Of a DNA stretch of 64,000 bases, positions 46,819 through 56,693 are shown piece after piece. The position numbers were made by a program, and so were the translations under genes. The DNA lies in the NCBI RefSeq assembly GCF_002269125.1, contig NZ_NQKI01000004.1, positions 1 to 64,000 on the forward strand, written 5' to 3'. The number at the start of each line of letters is the position of its first letter. The stretch's first letter is position 1. Below the pieces are notes generated by a model. The model worked only from the letters and a program-made list of their open reading frames with translations, did no database searches and had not been told where the DNA came from. The DNA comes from Pseudomonas lundensis. Lineage in GTDB: Bacteria > Pseudomonadota > Gammaproteobacteria > Pseudomonadales > Pseudomonadaceae.

Positions 46819-47562
46819 TTACACACCGCCAAAACTGCTGGCCAGCGTGCCGATAATCAGCGCCCAGCCATCCACCAGTACAAACAGCATGATTTTGAAC
46901 GGCAACGAAATAATCAGCGGCGACAGCATCATCATGCCCATGGCCATCAGCACACTGGCCACCACCAGGTCGATGATCAGGAACGGAATGAAGATCATGA
47001 AGCCGATCTGGAACGCGGTTTTCAGTTCCGAGGTAACAAATGCAGGCACCAGGATGGTCAGCGGTGCGGCATCCGGGGTGGCGATGTCGGTCCGCTTGGA
47101 CAGGCGCATGAACAGCTCAAGGTCGCTGGTGCGGGTCTGCGCCAGCATGAAGTCCTTGATCGGGCCTTCGGCCTTGAGAATCGCGTCCTGCGCCGAAAGC
47201 TTTTCAGCAAGGTACGGCTGCAAGGCGTTTTCGTTAATTTTGTCGAACACCGGCGCCATGATGAACAGGGTCAGAAACAACGCCATGCCGGTCAGGATCT
47301 GGTTGGACGGGGTTTGTTGCAGCCCCAACGCCTGACGCAGGATGGAAAACACAATGATGATCCGCGTGAAACTGGTCATCAGCATGACGAACGCCGGGAT
47401 AAAGCTCAGCGCCGTCATGATCAACAGGATTTGCAGGCTGACCGAATACTCTTGCTGGCCGTCGGCACCCGTGCCCAACGTGATGGCCGGGATCGACAAC
47501 GGATCGGCACCGAACGCCAACGGCGCGGCCAGCGCCAACAACAGCGCAACGACTAAACGCAT
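46819..47562 (-). CDS. fliP: Flagellar export protein FliP
   Basis: 247 residues with a signal peptide ([18 protein letters not shown]) and four membrane helices; FliP signatures are [26 protein letters not shown] and [29 protein letters not shown]. Forms the export gate pore. Overlaps the fliO stop by one base. Confidence 0.97.
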   Translation of the reverse strand: MRLVVALLLALAAPLAFGADPLSIPAITLGTGADGQQEYSVSLQILLIMTALSFIPAFVMLMTSFTRIIIVFSILRQALGLQQTPSNQILTGMALFLTLFIMAPVFDKINENALQPYLAEKLSAQDAILKAEGPIKDFMLAQTRTSDLELFMRLSKRTDIATPDAAPLTILVPAFVTSELKTAFQIGFMIFIPFLIIDLVVASVLMAMGMMMLSPLIISLPFKIMLFVLVDGWALIIGTLASSFGGV

Positions 47563-48002
47563 TACGGCTTGTCCTTCTGATTGCCCATCAGTTCCATCAG
47601 GCGCTTGGCAAATTCCGGCGTGGCGGGTTGCGGGGTGGGCGGCAACGTCACCGGCTCCTTGAGCACATGCAATGGCGTGATGCGACCGGGCGTCAGGCCC
47701 AGCAGGATCTGCTCATTGCCCACCTGCACCAGCACCAGGCGATCACGTGCACCCAGCGCACGCGAACTGATGAGTTCAATCACCTGCCCCTGGCGCGGCC
47801 CGGCGTGCTGAACCCGACGCAACAGCCAGGCCAGGCCGAAAATCAGGCCTAGCACCAGCAGCAGGCCCAGCACCAGTTGGGTCAATTGACCGCCAATGCC
47901 GCTACCGACCACTGGCGCAGCCGCCGCAGTCGCAGTGGCCAGCGGCTCGGCCGCCAGCACGCTGAACGGTAACGCCAGTAAACCGCCGAGTAGCCGCTTC
48001 AC
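47562..48002 (-). CDS. fliO: Flagellar protein FliO
   Basis: 146 residues starting at GTG 48002. A signal-like N-terminus, a membrane helix ([22 protein letters not shown]) and a cytoplasmic domain ([29 protein letters not shown]). Scaffolds FliP assembly. It lies directly after fliN. Confidence 0.93.
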   Translation of the reverse strand: MKRLLGGLLALPFSVLAAEPLATATAAAAPVVGSGIGGQLTQLVLGLLLVLGLIFGLAWLLRRVQHAGPRQGQVIELISSRALGARDRLVLVQVGNEQILLGLTPGRITPLHVLKEPVTLPPTPQPATPEFAKRLMELMGNQKDKP

Positions 48003-48470
48003 TTAGCGCAGCTTCTTGATGCGTTCGCTTGGGCTGATCACGTCCGTGAGGCGAATGCCGAACTTTTCGTTCACCACCACCACTTCGCCGTGCGCAATCA
48101 GCGTGCCATTGACCAGCACGTCCAGCGGCTCACCCGCCAGACGGTCCAGCTCGATCACCGACCCCTGGTTGAGTTGCAGCAAGTTACGGATGTTGATGTC
48201 GGTGCTGCCCACTTCCATGGAGATCGACACCGGAATGTCCAGAATCACGTCCAGGTTGGGGCCGTCCAGCGTAACCGGCTCATTGTTGCGCGGCACGCTG
48301 CCGAATTCTTCCATGGGCACGCGGTTGGACGACGGGGCCTTGGCCGCATCGGCCGCCAGCAACGCGTCAATGTCGTGTTGGCCCACATCGCCGGTTTCTT
48401 CCAGCGCAGCCGCCCATTCATCGGCCAGAGCCTGATCTTCGGCGGAAGTCATTTCGTGTTCGTCAGCCAT
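48003..48470 (-). CDS. fliN: Motor switch protein FliN
   Basis: 155 residues from ATG 48470 (a tandem ATG at 48473 is equally possible) with GAGGA upstream. An acidic N-terminus is followed by the SpoA domain (DIPVSISMEVGSTDINIRNLLQLNQGSVIELDRLAGEPLDVLVNG). Forms the C-ring with FliM and FliG. Confidence 0.96.
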   Translation of the reverse strand: MADEHEMTSAEDQALADEWAAALEETGDVGQHDIDALLAADAAKAPSSNRVPMEEFGSVPRNNEPVTLDGPNLDVILDIPVSISMEVGSTDINIRNLLQLNQGSVIELDRLAGEPLDVLVNGTLIAHGEVVVVNEKFGIRLTDVISPSERIKKLR

Positions 48471-48526
48471 CATTTGTCCTCGGCGGGCAGTCAATCAGTT
48501 ACAGAGCGAATTCTTGAAACCGGCGC

Positions 48527-49495
48527 TTAGCGCCGGTCGATGGGTTCAACCACTTGCAGGGCGAGATTGCCCTTGTGCGAACCCAGTTTGACCTTGAACG
48601 ACGGCACGCCATTGGCACGCATGACCAGTTCGTCCTGCAGCTCGATGGGGATCACGTCGCCGGGCTGCATGTGCAGAATGTCCCGCAGACGCAACTGACG
48701 ACGGGCCACCGTGGCGCTGAGGGGCACACTGACGTCGAGCACGTCTTCACGCAGCGCCTTGCTCCAGCGCTCGTCCTGATCGTCGAGGTCGGACTGGAAA
48801 CCGGCGTCGAGCATCTCGCGCACCGGTTCGATCATCGAGTACGGCATGGTCACGTGCAGATCGCCGCCACCGCCGTCCAGCTCGATGTGGAAGGTGGAGA
48901 CCACAATCGCCTCGCTCGGGCCGACGATGTTGGCCATGGCCGGGTTCACTTCCGAGTTGATGTACTCGAAATTGACTTCCATGATCGCCTGCCAGGCTTC
49001 TTTCAAGTCGATGAAGGCCTGCTCCAGCACCATGCGCACCACGCGCAACTCGGTCGGCGTGAACTCACGGCCTTCGATCTTGGCGTGACGTCCGTCACCG
49101 CCGAAGAAGTTGTCCACCAGCTTGAACACCAACTTGGCATCCAGGATGAACAGCGCCGTGCCGCGCAGCGGCTTGATCTTGACCAGGTTCAAGCTGGTCG
49201 GCACGTACAGCGAATGCACGTACTCACCGAACTTCATCACCTGCACCCCGCCCACTGCCACGTCGGCAGAGCGACGCAGCATGTTGAACATGCTGATGCG
49301 GGTATAGCGCGCGAAACGCTCGTTGATCATTTCGAGGGTCGGCATGCGCCCGCGAACGATACGGTCCTGACTGGTCAGGTCGTAACTTTTGACGCTGCCG
49401 GGTTCGGCAGCCATTTCGGTCTGTACCAGACCGTCATCGACGCCATGCAACAGCGCATCGATCTCATCCTGGGACAGCAGGTCTTGCACGGCCAT
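48527..49495 (-). CDS. fliM: Motor switch protein FliM
   Basis: 322 residues. The N-terminal CheY-P-binding peptide (DLLSQDEIDALLHG), the middle CheC-like domain (ISMFNMLRRSADVAVGG...) and the C-terminal SpoA domain (PGDVIPIELQDELVMRANG) are present. Receives CheY-P to reverse rotation. Ends 56 bases before fliN. Confidence 0.97.
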   Translation of the reverse strand: MAVQDLLSQDEIDALLHGVDDGLVQTEMAAEPGSVKSYDLTSQDRIVRGRMPTLEMINERFARYTRISMFNMLRRSADVAVGGVQVMKFGEYVHSLYVPTSLNLVKIKPLRGTALFILDAKLVFKLVDNFFGGDGRHAKIEGREFTPTELRVVRMVLEQAFIDLKEAWQAIMEVNFEYINSEVNPAMANIVGPSEAIVVSTFHIELDGGGGDLHVTMPYSMIEPVREMLDAGFQSDLDDQDERWSKALREDVLDVSVPLSATVARRQLRLRDILHMQPGDVIPIELQDELVMRANGVPSFKVKLGSHKGNLALQVVEPIDRR

Positions 49496-49504
49496 GTCGT
49501 GATC

Positions 49505-49996
49505 CTACTGCAATACGAAGTTAGTAAAGAGCACCTGATCGATCACCACTTTGCCGAGCTCTTTTTGCGCAACGGCCTGCACACTGGCAGTGGCTTTCTG
49601 ACGCAACATTTCCTGACCCACCGGCGTGGCGATGCTGTCGAAGGTTTCCCCGGAAAACAGCATCACAAGGTTGTTGCGGATCATGGGCATGTGCACCTTG
49701 AGCGCGTCCAGGTCGGCCTGGTTACGGGCTTGCAGGGTCATGCTCACTTGCATATAGCGCTGGCGACCATTGGCGTTGTAGTTGAGCACGAACGCAGGCG
49801 CCATCGGCTCGTAGATCGCCGCGACTTTAACGTTCGGGTCGACCACTGCTTCAGGCGTGCTCTGGGCGCTGTGCATGAAATACCAGGTAGCGCCTACCGA
49901 CAGACCAATCGCCAGCAGCAACGCCACGACGATCAGGATAATCAGCTTGAGTTTGCCTTTCTGGGCGGGGTCTTTCACTGCGTCGCTCTTCGCCAT
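49505..49996 (-). CDS. fliL: Flagellar basal-body protein FliL
   Basis: 163 residues with a basic cytoplasmic start, one membrane helix (LIILIVVALLLAIGLSVGATWYFM) and a periplasmic domain (RYMQVSMTLQARNQADLDALKVHMPMIRNNLVMLFSGET) typical of FliL. It stabilises the stators. First gene of fliLMNOPQR-flhB, with a sigma-54 promoter about 50 bases upstream. Confidence 0.95.
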   Translation of the reverse strand: MAKSDAVKDPAQKGKLKLIILIVVALLLAIGLSVGATWYFMHSAQSTPEAVVDPNVKVAAIYEPMAPAFVLNYNANGRQRYMQVSMTLQARNQADLDALKVHMPMIRNNLVMLFSGETFDSIATPVGQEMLRQKATASVQAVAQKELGKVVIDQVLFTNFVLQ

Positions 49997-50045
49997 GCCA
50001 ATAATCCGTCACTATTCGGTTTTCACAGGTGCATGGCTAGGCAAG

Positions 50046-50061
50046 AGCAAGTGTTATGCCA
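50046..50061 (-). promoter_or_regulatory. Sigma-54 promoter for the fliL operon
   Basis: Minus-strand TGGCAT-AACAC-TTGCT, matching TGGCAC-N5-TTGCT with one change. It is 50 bases upstream of the fliL start, in the fliK-fliL gap. Confidence 0.85.
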
Positions 50062-50194
50062 GAAGTGAGGGTCGGACGGGCATTGTTTAGCTTCAGCGGT
50101 GCTGGAGGGCGATAACGCGGCGATAACCGCGCTGTGGGCGACAGCGACGACCGCGTTTACCTGTCGCCATCGCTCAAGGCTGCGAACCTGGTTA

Positions 50195-51538
50195 TCAGGC
50201 GTAATAATCCACCGCACTGGAGCCCAGAATCACACTGGGCGCAGCCGCTTCAACGCCCGCCACGGACAGCTCGTCCTGCTCAACGCCGTCCGCTCGCCCA
50301 CCGTTGGCAGTGCCGTTGGCGCGGTTCTGGCCCTGCTGCTCCTGACCTTGTCCCTGCCAATTACGCGATTGATCCGACACGTTAACGTCAACTTGGCCCA
50401 TGCCCTGTTGGGCAAACATCTCACGCAAACGGTGCATTTGCCCCTCCAGCGCCTCACGCACGCCCGCGTGACCGCTCATGAAGTTGACCTGCGCCGGCTG
50501 GTCGGCGGCAATGTTGACGCGAATGTCCAGTCGCCCAAGCTCGGCGGGCTCCAGTTGAATGTCAGCCGATTTGAGGTTGGCGCTGGACAGGTACATCACC
50601 CGGTTGACCACTTCTTCAGACCAGCCGTTCTGGTGCATGGCCAAGGGCTGGTTGACCGGCAAGGCATTGGCCGTTTTAGGCACCGCCGCTTGGGTCAATG
50701 CCGCCAGCCGATTGGCGAAGTCATCGACACGGGTGTCGCTGGAAGCGCTTTTCAGGTCTTTGAGGCCATCGTCCACCAACCCCTTGAAGGCTTTTTCGCC
50801 GCCCTCGCCCGAGGTGTGTGAATCGGTCTTCGGCTCGATCAGCATGGCAGTGCCGCTGGCCTGCCCCTGGGTTTGGGCAGTCGGGACGGTGTTCTCGGCG
50901 GGAGCACTTTTGGCGGGTGCCTGACTGCTGGCGGACACGTGCCCGCCCTGCTCCATGGCCAGGCGCACAGCAGGCAGGTCGTCGAGGGGATCAGCCTCGG
51001 GGTCGAAATTGTCATCGGCCACCGGTTGAGGCTGAACCGCAGCCGCCGCAGTGGCGGCCGCTGCCAGTTGCGACGCATCGGCTGGTGGCTGTTGCGGCAC
51101 TGTTTCAACCGGCATGTCTACCACCGGCGGCGTAACGGGCAACGTCGGCGCGACCGGCGTCAGTGCTGAGGGATCGGTCGATGCCGCGTCGTCGACCGGT
51201 TTCGCCACGCTGTCGTCCTGATCAGCAGCGGCGTTGTCCGTGCGCTTGCCGCCAGGCAAGGGTTTGCCGCTATCGGCAACGTTCGCAGGTTTTACGCCAT
51301 CTTTGTCAGTGCGCAGGTCTGGCTTGGCAGGCGCGTGCGCAGGGTTGTCCCGGGTCGGTTTTGCCACTTTATCGGCTGCATTGAAGGCCGTGCCTTGCGA
51401 CGCCTTGGCGTACACCTTCGAGAAGGGCTGAGCCCCGTTTTTATTGGGCTCAACGGCAGTCTGGGACGCATTGCCCGCCGCGGCTTTGGACGCAGCGGCG
51501 GCAGGTGTCTGAAGAAGCGGGTTGGCGGCAAGCGGCAT
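50195..51538 (-). CDS. fliK: Flagellar hook-length control protein FliK
   Basis: 447 residues. Low-complexity Ala/Pro/Asp/Thr-rich N-terminal two-thirds act as the ruler. The C-terminal Flg_hook domain (NLKSADIQLEPAELGRLDIRVNIAADQPAQVNFMSG) interacts with FlhB. The start is ATG 51538. It has its own sigma-54 promoter, so fliK and fliL are separate transcription units. Confidence 0.94.
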   Translation of the reverse strand: MPLAANPLLQTPAAAASKAAAGNASQTAVEPNKNGAQPFSKVYAKASQGTAFNAADKVAKPTRDNPAHAPAKPDLRTDKDGVKPANVADSGKPLPGGKRTDNAAADQDDSVAKPVDDAASTDPSALTPVAPTLPVTPPVVDMPVETVPQQPPADASQLAAAATAAAAVQPQPVADDNFDPEADPLDDLPAVRLAMEQGGHVSASSQAPAKSAPAENTVPTAQTQGQASGTAMLIEPKTDSHTSGEGGEKAFKGLVDDGLKDLKSASSDTRVDDFANRLAALTQAAVPKTANALPVNQPLAMHQNGWSEEVVNRVMYLSSANLKSADIQLEPAELGRLDIRVNIAADQPAQVNFMSGHAGVREALEGQMHRLREMFAQQGMGQVDVNVSDQSRNWQGQGQEQQGQNRANGTANGGRADGVEQDELSVAGVEAAAPSVILGSSAVDYYA

Positions 51539-51587
51539 GTCAGGTCTCCACTGTACGGGCTGGCGTAGGTACAGGTGAGAGATTCAG

Positions 51588-51603
51588 AGCAAGGTTCGGG
51601 CCA
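51588..51603 (-). promoter_or_regulatory. Sigma-54 promoter for fliK
   Basis: Minus-strand TGGCCC-GAACC-TTGCT with correct -24/-12 spacing, 50 bases upstream of the fliK start, between hptB and fliK. Confidence 0.8.
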
Positions 51604-51615
51604 GCTTTGCCAGCA

Positions 51616-51978
51616 TCAGTGGGAAACCACGTGCACAGCCCCGCAGCGCTTGCGTTCGGCGCAATACAGCCGGCGCACGGTTTGATATTCATGGTCGATT
51701 TTCAGCACCAGCTCTTCGATGCCGACCAAAGGCATTTTTTGCACCCGGGCTTCAAGTTCGCCGCACAACCGCGCCAAACGAATGGCACCCATGTTGCAGC
51801 TGCTACCTTTGAAGCTGTGGGCAACCCCCATCAGCTCTGTAGGACCGCGCGCCAGATGCAAGTGTTGCAGACGTTCGTCCGAGTCAGCGATAAAGGTGTC
51901 CAGCAGGTCGGCAAACCCACCCTCCATCACGTCGCGTAACGCGTTCACTACGGCTGGGTCCATATGTAAGTCAGACAC
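51616..51978 (-). CDS. hptB: Histidine phosphotransfer protein HptB
   Basis: 120 residues, starting at GTG 51978 with AAGGAG eight bases upstream. A single Hpt four-helix domain with phosphorylatable His54 (AHSFKGSSCNMGAIRL). In Pseudomonas HptB receives phosphate from hybrid kinases (RetS and others) and passes it to HsbR, affecting biofilm and motility. It follows hsbR by 30 bases. Confidence 0.92.
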   Translation of the reverse strand: MSDLHMDPAVVNALRDVMEGGFADLLDTFIADSDERLQHLHLARGPTELMGVAHSFKGSSCNMGAIRLARLCGELEARVQKMPLVGIEELVLKIDHEYQTVRRLYCAERKRCGAVHVVSH

Positions 51979-52008
51979 TTGTTCACTCCTTGATCAAGAA
52001 TGGGCGGA

Positions 52009-53724
52009 TTATGCCAGAGCCTCCCACGAAAACTCCACGTACGCGCTGCGACCATCGTCTGACCAACGCGCCGCGGGGCACAATTGACGCACCAGACTCA
52101 CGCCGCGCCCTGACAGGCGCCCTTTGTCCAGTGGACGCGCCAATACCTTGCTGACATCGAATCCTTTTCCGCTGTCTTCAACCTGTATCACTAAACGTCC
52201 ACCATTGAGCATAGGCTCAACCCGCAGATGCAGCCGGACAAATCCTTCCTTGAGCGCTTCCAGCCGCGCTTCCCGGCTCAGGTAATACTGCGCGAACCCG
52301 GCGGCGTTGCGCTTGATTCGAGAGTCAAGGCCCAAAACGCCATGCTCCAGGGCATTGGCGTACAGTTCGGCCAGAACCGCATGGATCACTGCCCCCTGCA
52401 CACGCAGCCCATGGACCTCCATCAGCAACTGCAGCAGGTAGGGCAACGGGTTGAACTGTTGCAGGGATTGGGCCCTAAACTCAAAGCTGGCCGACCAGTC
52501 CAGCGGGCTGCAACGTCCGCTGTCGGCATAGAGAATCGGCGGTATGTTCCAGGGTTGCGGCAGTTGCGACGTGATGTGCACCAGGCTCACGTCATCGCGC
52601 TTGTGCCCCTGAAAATCGCGCAGCGCCTGTACCACCTCATCGATCAACCGCGCCGGGTCCTGATTACGGGCAAACACGCGCTCCAGCCCTTGCACGCCAA
52701 ACAGTTGATCATCAGGCCCCGGGGTGTCGATAACGCCGTCCGAGAGTAAAAACAGCTGGTCGCCCGGCGCCATGGGCAGCACATCGGTGGCGTCATCAAA
52801 GGCGTCGGACGTGAGCACGCCCAGCGGCAAATGCCGGGAGGGCAACGGGGTGCGTTCGCCGGTCGCCCGGACCTGCAGATAACCGTCCGGCATGCCGCCA
52901 TTCCAGAGTTCGACAATGCGCCGCTGGGCACTCACGCAGGCCAGTGTGGCGCAGCAGAACATGTCCACGGGCAGGATGCGTTTGAGCTTGGCATTCATCT
53001 CGCGCAGGATTTCCGCCAGGCCATAGCCTTTGGCCGTCATGCTGTAGAACACCTCCGCCAGCGGCATGGCGCCGATTGCGGCAGGCAACCCGTGGCCAGT
53101 GAAGTCGCCCAGCAACACGTGGATATCGCCGGTCGGGGTGTAGGCTGCAAGTAATAAATCGCCGTTGAACAAGGCATACGGCGACTGCAAATACTGAATG
53201 TTCGGTGCCTTTAAACAGCCAGAGTGCGCCACCCGATCAAACACCGCCTTGGCCACCCGCTGTTCGTTGAGCAGGTATGTGTTGTGCCGAGCGATCAGGT
53301 TGCGTTGCTGCAACACGGTGTCCTGCAAACGCCGCATACGGTCCATGACGATGATTTTGGCGGCCAGCACCTGCGGGTTATAAGGCTTGATCAGCACATC
53401 GTCGCCCCCCGCTTCCAGCGCCCGGGTCAACGCGTCGGTGTGCTCAAGCGAGGTCAGGAAAATGATCGGTACCAGCGTCTCACCCGCTAGCGCCTTAATC
53501 TGCCGGGTGGCTTCAAAGCCGTCCATGACCGGCATCAGCGCGTCCATCAGCACCATTTGCGGGCGCTGCTCGGCAAACAGCGTCACGGCTTCGGCGCCAT
53601 TGGCTGCCAGCAGCACGCGATGCCCCTGTTTGCCGACAATGCGCGAAAGCAGCAACCGGTCGACCGCACTGTCTTCTGCGATCAGCAGGGTGAGCGGCTG
53701 GAGATCAGATTCTGGCCCTTTCAA
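52009..53724 (-). CDS. hsbR: HsbR: receiver, PP2C-type phosphatase and anti-sigma kinase fusion
   Basis: 571 residues. The receiver domain has Asp61 (VLMDALMPVMDG). A PP2C/SpoIIE phosphatase follows (LLGDFTGHGLPAAIGAMPLAEVF, LLSDGVIDTPG), then a C-terminal HATPase domain of the anti-sigma kinase type (ELYANALEHGVLG, VEDSGKGFDV). It dephosphorylates or phosphorylates HsbA depending on signalling from HptB. The start is TTG 53724, overlapping the hsbA stop by four bases (TTGA), an uncommon start that fits translational coupling. Confidence 0.9.
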   Translation of the reverse strand: MKGPESDLQPLTLLIAEDSAVDRLLLSRIVGKQGHRVLLAANGAEAVTLFAEQRPQMVLMDALMPVMDGFEATRQIKALAGETLVPIIFLTSLEHTDALTRALEAGGDDVLIKPYNPQVLAAKIIVMDRMRRLQDTVLQQRNLIARHNTYLLNEQRVAKAVFDRVAHSGCLKAPNIQYLQSPYALFNGDLLLAAYTPTGDIHVLLGDFTGHGLPAAIGAMPLAEVFYSMTAKGYGLAEILREMNAKLKRILPVDMFCCATLACVSAQRRIVELWNGGMPDGYLQVRATGERTPLPSRHLPLGVLTSDAFDDATDVLPMAPGDQLFLLSDGVIDTPGPDDQLFGVQGLERVFARNQDPARLIDEVVQALRDFQGHKRDDVSLVHITSQLPQPWNIPPILYADSGRCSPLDWSASFEFRAQSLQQFNPLPYLLQLLMEVHGLRVQGAVIHAVLAELYANALEHGVLGLDSRIKRNAAGFAQYYLSREARLEALKEGFVRLHLRVEPMLNGGRLVIQVEDSGKGFDVSKVLARPLDKGRLSGRGVSLVRQLCPAARWSDDGRSAYVEFSWEALA

Positions 53725-54026
53725 CTGATATCAAACAGCTTGTCAAAGTTGGAGATGGCGAAAATTTTGCGCACGTCAGGATTGCAATTGACGATACGCA
53801 CATCCGACTCATCGCCCCCCGCATGGTCACGCAACAGCAACAGCATGCCCAGCGCGGAACTGTCGACGTAAGTCGTGTCTTTGAGGTCAACCACGTACTG
53901 ATCAGGCGTGTGCTCCAGCCGTTCGTAGGCATCCCTGAAATCATGATGCCTGCCGAAATCAAAACGACCCTTGATCGCTAACGTCAGTTTTTTACCATCC
54001 GGAGTGAGTTCAGCTGTCACAGCCAT
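53721..54026 (-). CDS. hsbA: HsbA: STAS-domain anti-sigma factor antagonist
   Basis: 101 residues from ATG 54026 with AGGAT nine bases upstream. A STAS domain with the phosphoserine region YVDSSALGMLLLL (Ser56/57). In P. aeruginosa HsbA partners with FlgM or the diguanylate cyclase HsbD depending on phosphorylation, linking flagellar sigma activity to biofilm formation. First gene of hsbA-hsbR-hptB. Confidence 0.92.
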   Translation of the reverse strand: MAVTAELTPDGKKLTLAIKGRFDFGRHHDFRDAYERLEHTPDQYVVDLKDTTYVDSSALGMLLLLRDHAGGDESDVRIVNCNPDVRKIFAISNFDKLFDIS

Positions 54027-54112
54027 GCGCACGCATCCTTATCTGAGGTCAAGTGCCCAGAACTATAGACGTCGATGACAATTTCACATCCCCTGACGGG
54101 AATCCGGCGGGC

Positions 54113-54565
54113 TTAAAGCGTGTCGCGGCGCGGCAGGCGCTGGGACAGTTCGTCCATCAGCTTTTGTTCGCGCTTGTCTTCCAGCTGCCGCGCTTCGTCG
54201 GCGTAGCGCTGCACCAGTTTGCGCAAACCTTCGACCCGCGCGTAGGCCTGCTGCCAGGTTTCGCGGGCTTTATTGAGGTTGTTTTCGTGCCAGACCAAAC
54301 TCTGGCGCTGCTGGGAAACGGCGGTTTCAAGCTGGTTGAGAAAGTATTGGTAACTGCGCAGCCATTGGCCCGAAACACCCTGACTGCCACGGTCGACCCA
54401 TTGCGACTGGTATTCGGCGCGGAAGTTTTCCAAGTCGCCCAACTTGCTGTTGGCCAGGTTCACCTGCCCCTGAAAATGACCGAGGCGCTGCGCCGCGGCT
54501 TTTTCAGCGCTTTCGGCCATGTCCACCACTGGCGCCAGACGCGCCGCTCTTCCACCGCTGGCCAT
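54113..54565 (-). CDS. fliJ: Flagellar export chaperone FliJ
   Basis: 150 residues, almost all charged coiled coil (ESAEKAAAQRLGHFQGQVNLA... to VQRYADEARQLEDKREQK). It links the FliI ATPase to FlhA. Start at ATG 54565, six bases after fliI. Last gene of fliEFGHIJ. Confidence 0.93.
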   Translation of the reverse strand: MASGGRAARLAPVVDMAESAEKAAAQRLGHFQGQVNLANSKLGDLENFRAEYQSQWVDRGSQGVSGQWLRSYQYFLNQLETAVSQQRQSLVWHENNLNKARETWQQAYARVEGLRKLVQRYADEARQLEDKREQKLMDELSQRLPRRDTL

Positions 54566-54571
54566 AGGGGA

Positions 54572-55930
54572 TTAGCCGCCCGGCGCCGGGGCAAAAATGG
54601 TCCCCAGATGGCCACTGCTTTCGCCCAGGCTGATGTTGTCGTTCAACCCCTGGCGCAGGTACGCCACCATCGCCGGTTGCAGGGCAATCGCGGTGTCGGT
54701 TTCGCGATCACCGCCCGGCACGTAGGCGCCAACGCTGATCAAGTCCCGCGCCTGCTGGAAGCGCGACCACAGCTGCTTGAATTGCTGCGCACGGCGCATG
54801 TGTTCTTCACTGACCACCGAAGGCATGACCCGGCTGATGGACGCCTCAATATCGATGGCCGGGTAATGGCCCTCTTCGGCCAGCCGCCGGGACAATACGA
54901 TGTGGCCGTCGAGCACACCCCGCGCCGAGTCGGCAATCGGGTCTTGCTGGTCATCCCCCTCGGACAGCACCGTGTAGAACGCAGTGATCGACCCGCCGCC
55001 CGCTTCGGCGTTACCCGCCCGTTCCACCAGCTTTGGAAGTTTGGCGAACACCGAAGGCGGATAGCCCTTGGTCGCGGGCGGCTCGCCGATCGCCAAGGCG
55101 ATTTCCCGTTGCGCCTGGGCGAAACGGGTCAGCGAATCCATCAGTAAGAGGACGTTTTTACCTTTGTCGCGAAAGTATTCGGCAATCCGCGTGCAATACA
55201 TGGCGGCGCGCATCCGCATCAAGGGCGCGTCATCCGCCGGGGATGCAACCACCACCGAGCGCTTGAGGCCTTCTTCACCGAGGATGTGCTCAATGAACTC
55301 CTTTACTTCGCGGCCCCGCTCCCCGATCAGCCCCACCACCACGATGTCGGCCTCGGTAAAGCGGGTCATCATGCCCAGCAGCACACTCTTGCCCACGCCC
55401 GTACCGGCGAACAGGCCCAGGCGCTGGCCACGGCCGACCGTCAATAAACCGTTGATGCTGCGGATGCCCACGTCCAGCGGCACGCTGATCGGGTTGCGTT
55501 TGAGCGGGTTGATGGTGGGGCCGTCCATTGGCACCCAGTCTTCGGCTTTCATCCCGCCTTTGCCGTCCAGCGCCCGCCCGGCGCCATCCAGCACGCGGCC
55601 GAGCATGCTCATGCCCATGGGCAAACGCCCGGTGTCTGCCAGTGGCACCACCCGGGCACCCGGCGCAATGCCCGCAACGCTGCCCACCGGCATAAGGAAA
55701 ATTTTGCTGCCCGAGAAGCCCATCACTTCGGCTTCGACTTCCACCGGATGAAAGCTGTCGTCGTTGATGACCAGGCAACGACTGCCCATGGCGGCGCGCA
55801 AGCCTTCGGCCTCAAGGGTCAGGCCGACCATGCGCAGCAAGCGGCCTTCGACAATCGGCTGGCCGGGCAAGGTGATGGCCGGCGAATACGTGCTCAGGCG
55901 CTTGGCAAAACTGGTGCGTTTAAGGTGCAT
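54572..55930 (-). CDS. fliI: Flagellar export ATPase FliI
   Basis: 452 residues from ATG 55930 ([20 protein letters not shown]), overlapping fliH by 11 bases; the longer frame lies inside fliH. F1-beta-like ATPase with Walker [18 protein letters not shown], Walker [12 protein letters not shown] and the [18 protein letters not shown] loop. Drives substrate unloading at the export gate. Confidence 0.96.
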   Translation of the reverse strand: MHLKRTSFAKRLSTYSPAITLPGQPIVEGRLLRMVGLTLEAEGLRAAMGSRCLVINDDSFHPVEVEAEVMGFSGSKIFLMPVGSVAGIAPGARVVPLADTGRLPMGMSMLGRVLDGAGRALDGKGGMKAEDWVPMDGPTINPLKRNPISVPLDVGIRSINGLLTVGRGQRLGLFAGTGVGKSVLLGMMTRFTEADIVVVGLIGERGREVKEFIEHILGEEGLKRSVVVASPADDAPLMRMRAAMYCTRIAEYFRDKGKNVLLLMDSLTRFAQAQREIALAIGEPPATKGYPPSVFAKLPKLVERAGNAEAGGGSITAFYTVLSEGDDQQDPIADSARGVLDGHIVLSRRLAEEGHYPAIDIEASISRVMPSVVSEEHMRRAQQFKQLWSRFQQARDLISVGAYVPGGDRETDTAIALQPAMVAYLRQGLNDNISLGESSGHLGTIFAPAPGG

Positions 55931-56693
55931 CAGGCGCGTCCAGGTCGACGTCAATGTCCGGCGCAGACGGGTGCAGCGCCTGTTCGTGCAATTGATCAAA
56001 CAACTGGCTCATGGCCTGTTTGATACGGGTTTCGATGCTGGCATCGATCCGGCTGTGTTCAGTTTCGACGCGGCAACCGCCCGGCTGCAAGGTGTCGTCT
56101 TCGAGGATCCGCCACGCGGCGTCATGCCGCTCGCGCAGTGCTTTGACCTGGTCAAAATCCTGCGGGTTGATGAACAGGCGAATGTTGTCAGCCCCCATTG
56201 GCAACAATTTGAGGCTTTCGCGCAGGACCTGCTCAATCTGGCTGGAGTCGGTTTTCAGCTCGCGCTGGATCACCAGACGCGTCATGTGCTCGACTAGCCC
56301 CACCATGGCCTTTTCAAGTTGCACGTCCTGCTCGGCCAGCGGCGCAAACAGGCTGGCCATCAGACGCTCAAGGCTTGAAACCTTGGCATTCAAAGCCACT
56401 TCGGCTTCCTGGCGGACCTTGAGCTGCGTGCTGTGAAACCCTTCTTTTTCGCCCGTGGCGAAGCCCTCGTTGTAGGCCTCCTGACGGATACTCTCGAGCT
56501 CTTCGAGGGTCAGTGGCTGGACTTCATCCAGCGGCACTTCTTCGCTCTCGACCGGCAGTTCTTCGACCGGTTCGGGCTCGGGTTCCGGCGCTTCGCGAAA
56601 CGGGTCAAAGCTGGGCAATGACCACACGTCAAAACCGCCGACATCGCGGGCACGAATCACATCACTGGGCGACTCACCCTTGGCATTGCTCAC
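55920..56693 (-). CDS. fliH: Flagellar assembly protein FliH
   Basis: 257 residues starting at GTG 56693, directly after the fliG stop. An acidic, Pro/Glu-rich N-terminus ([20 protein letters not shown]) is followed by a coiled coil and the FliH C-terminal domain ([33 protein letters not shown]). Regulates FliI and tethers it to the C-ring. Confidence 0.94.
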   Translation of the reverse strand: MSNAKGESPSDVIRARDVGGFDVWSLPSFDPFREAPEPEPEPVEELPVESEEVPLDEVQPLTLEELESIRQEAYNEGFATGEKEGFHSTQLKVRQEAEVALNAKVSSLERLMASLFAPLAEQDVQLEKAMVGLVEHMTRLVIQRELKTDSSQIEQVLRESLKLLPMGADNIRLFINPQDFDQVKALRERHDAAWRILEDDTLQPGGCRVETEHSRIDASIETRIKQAMSQLFDQLHEQALHPSAPDIDVDLDAPDAP

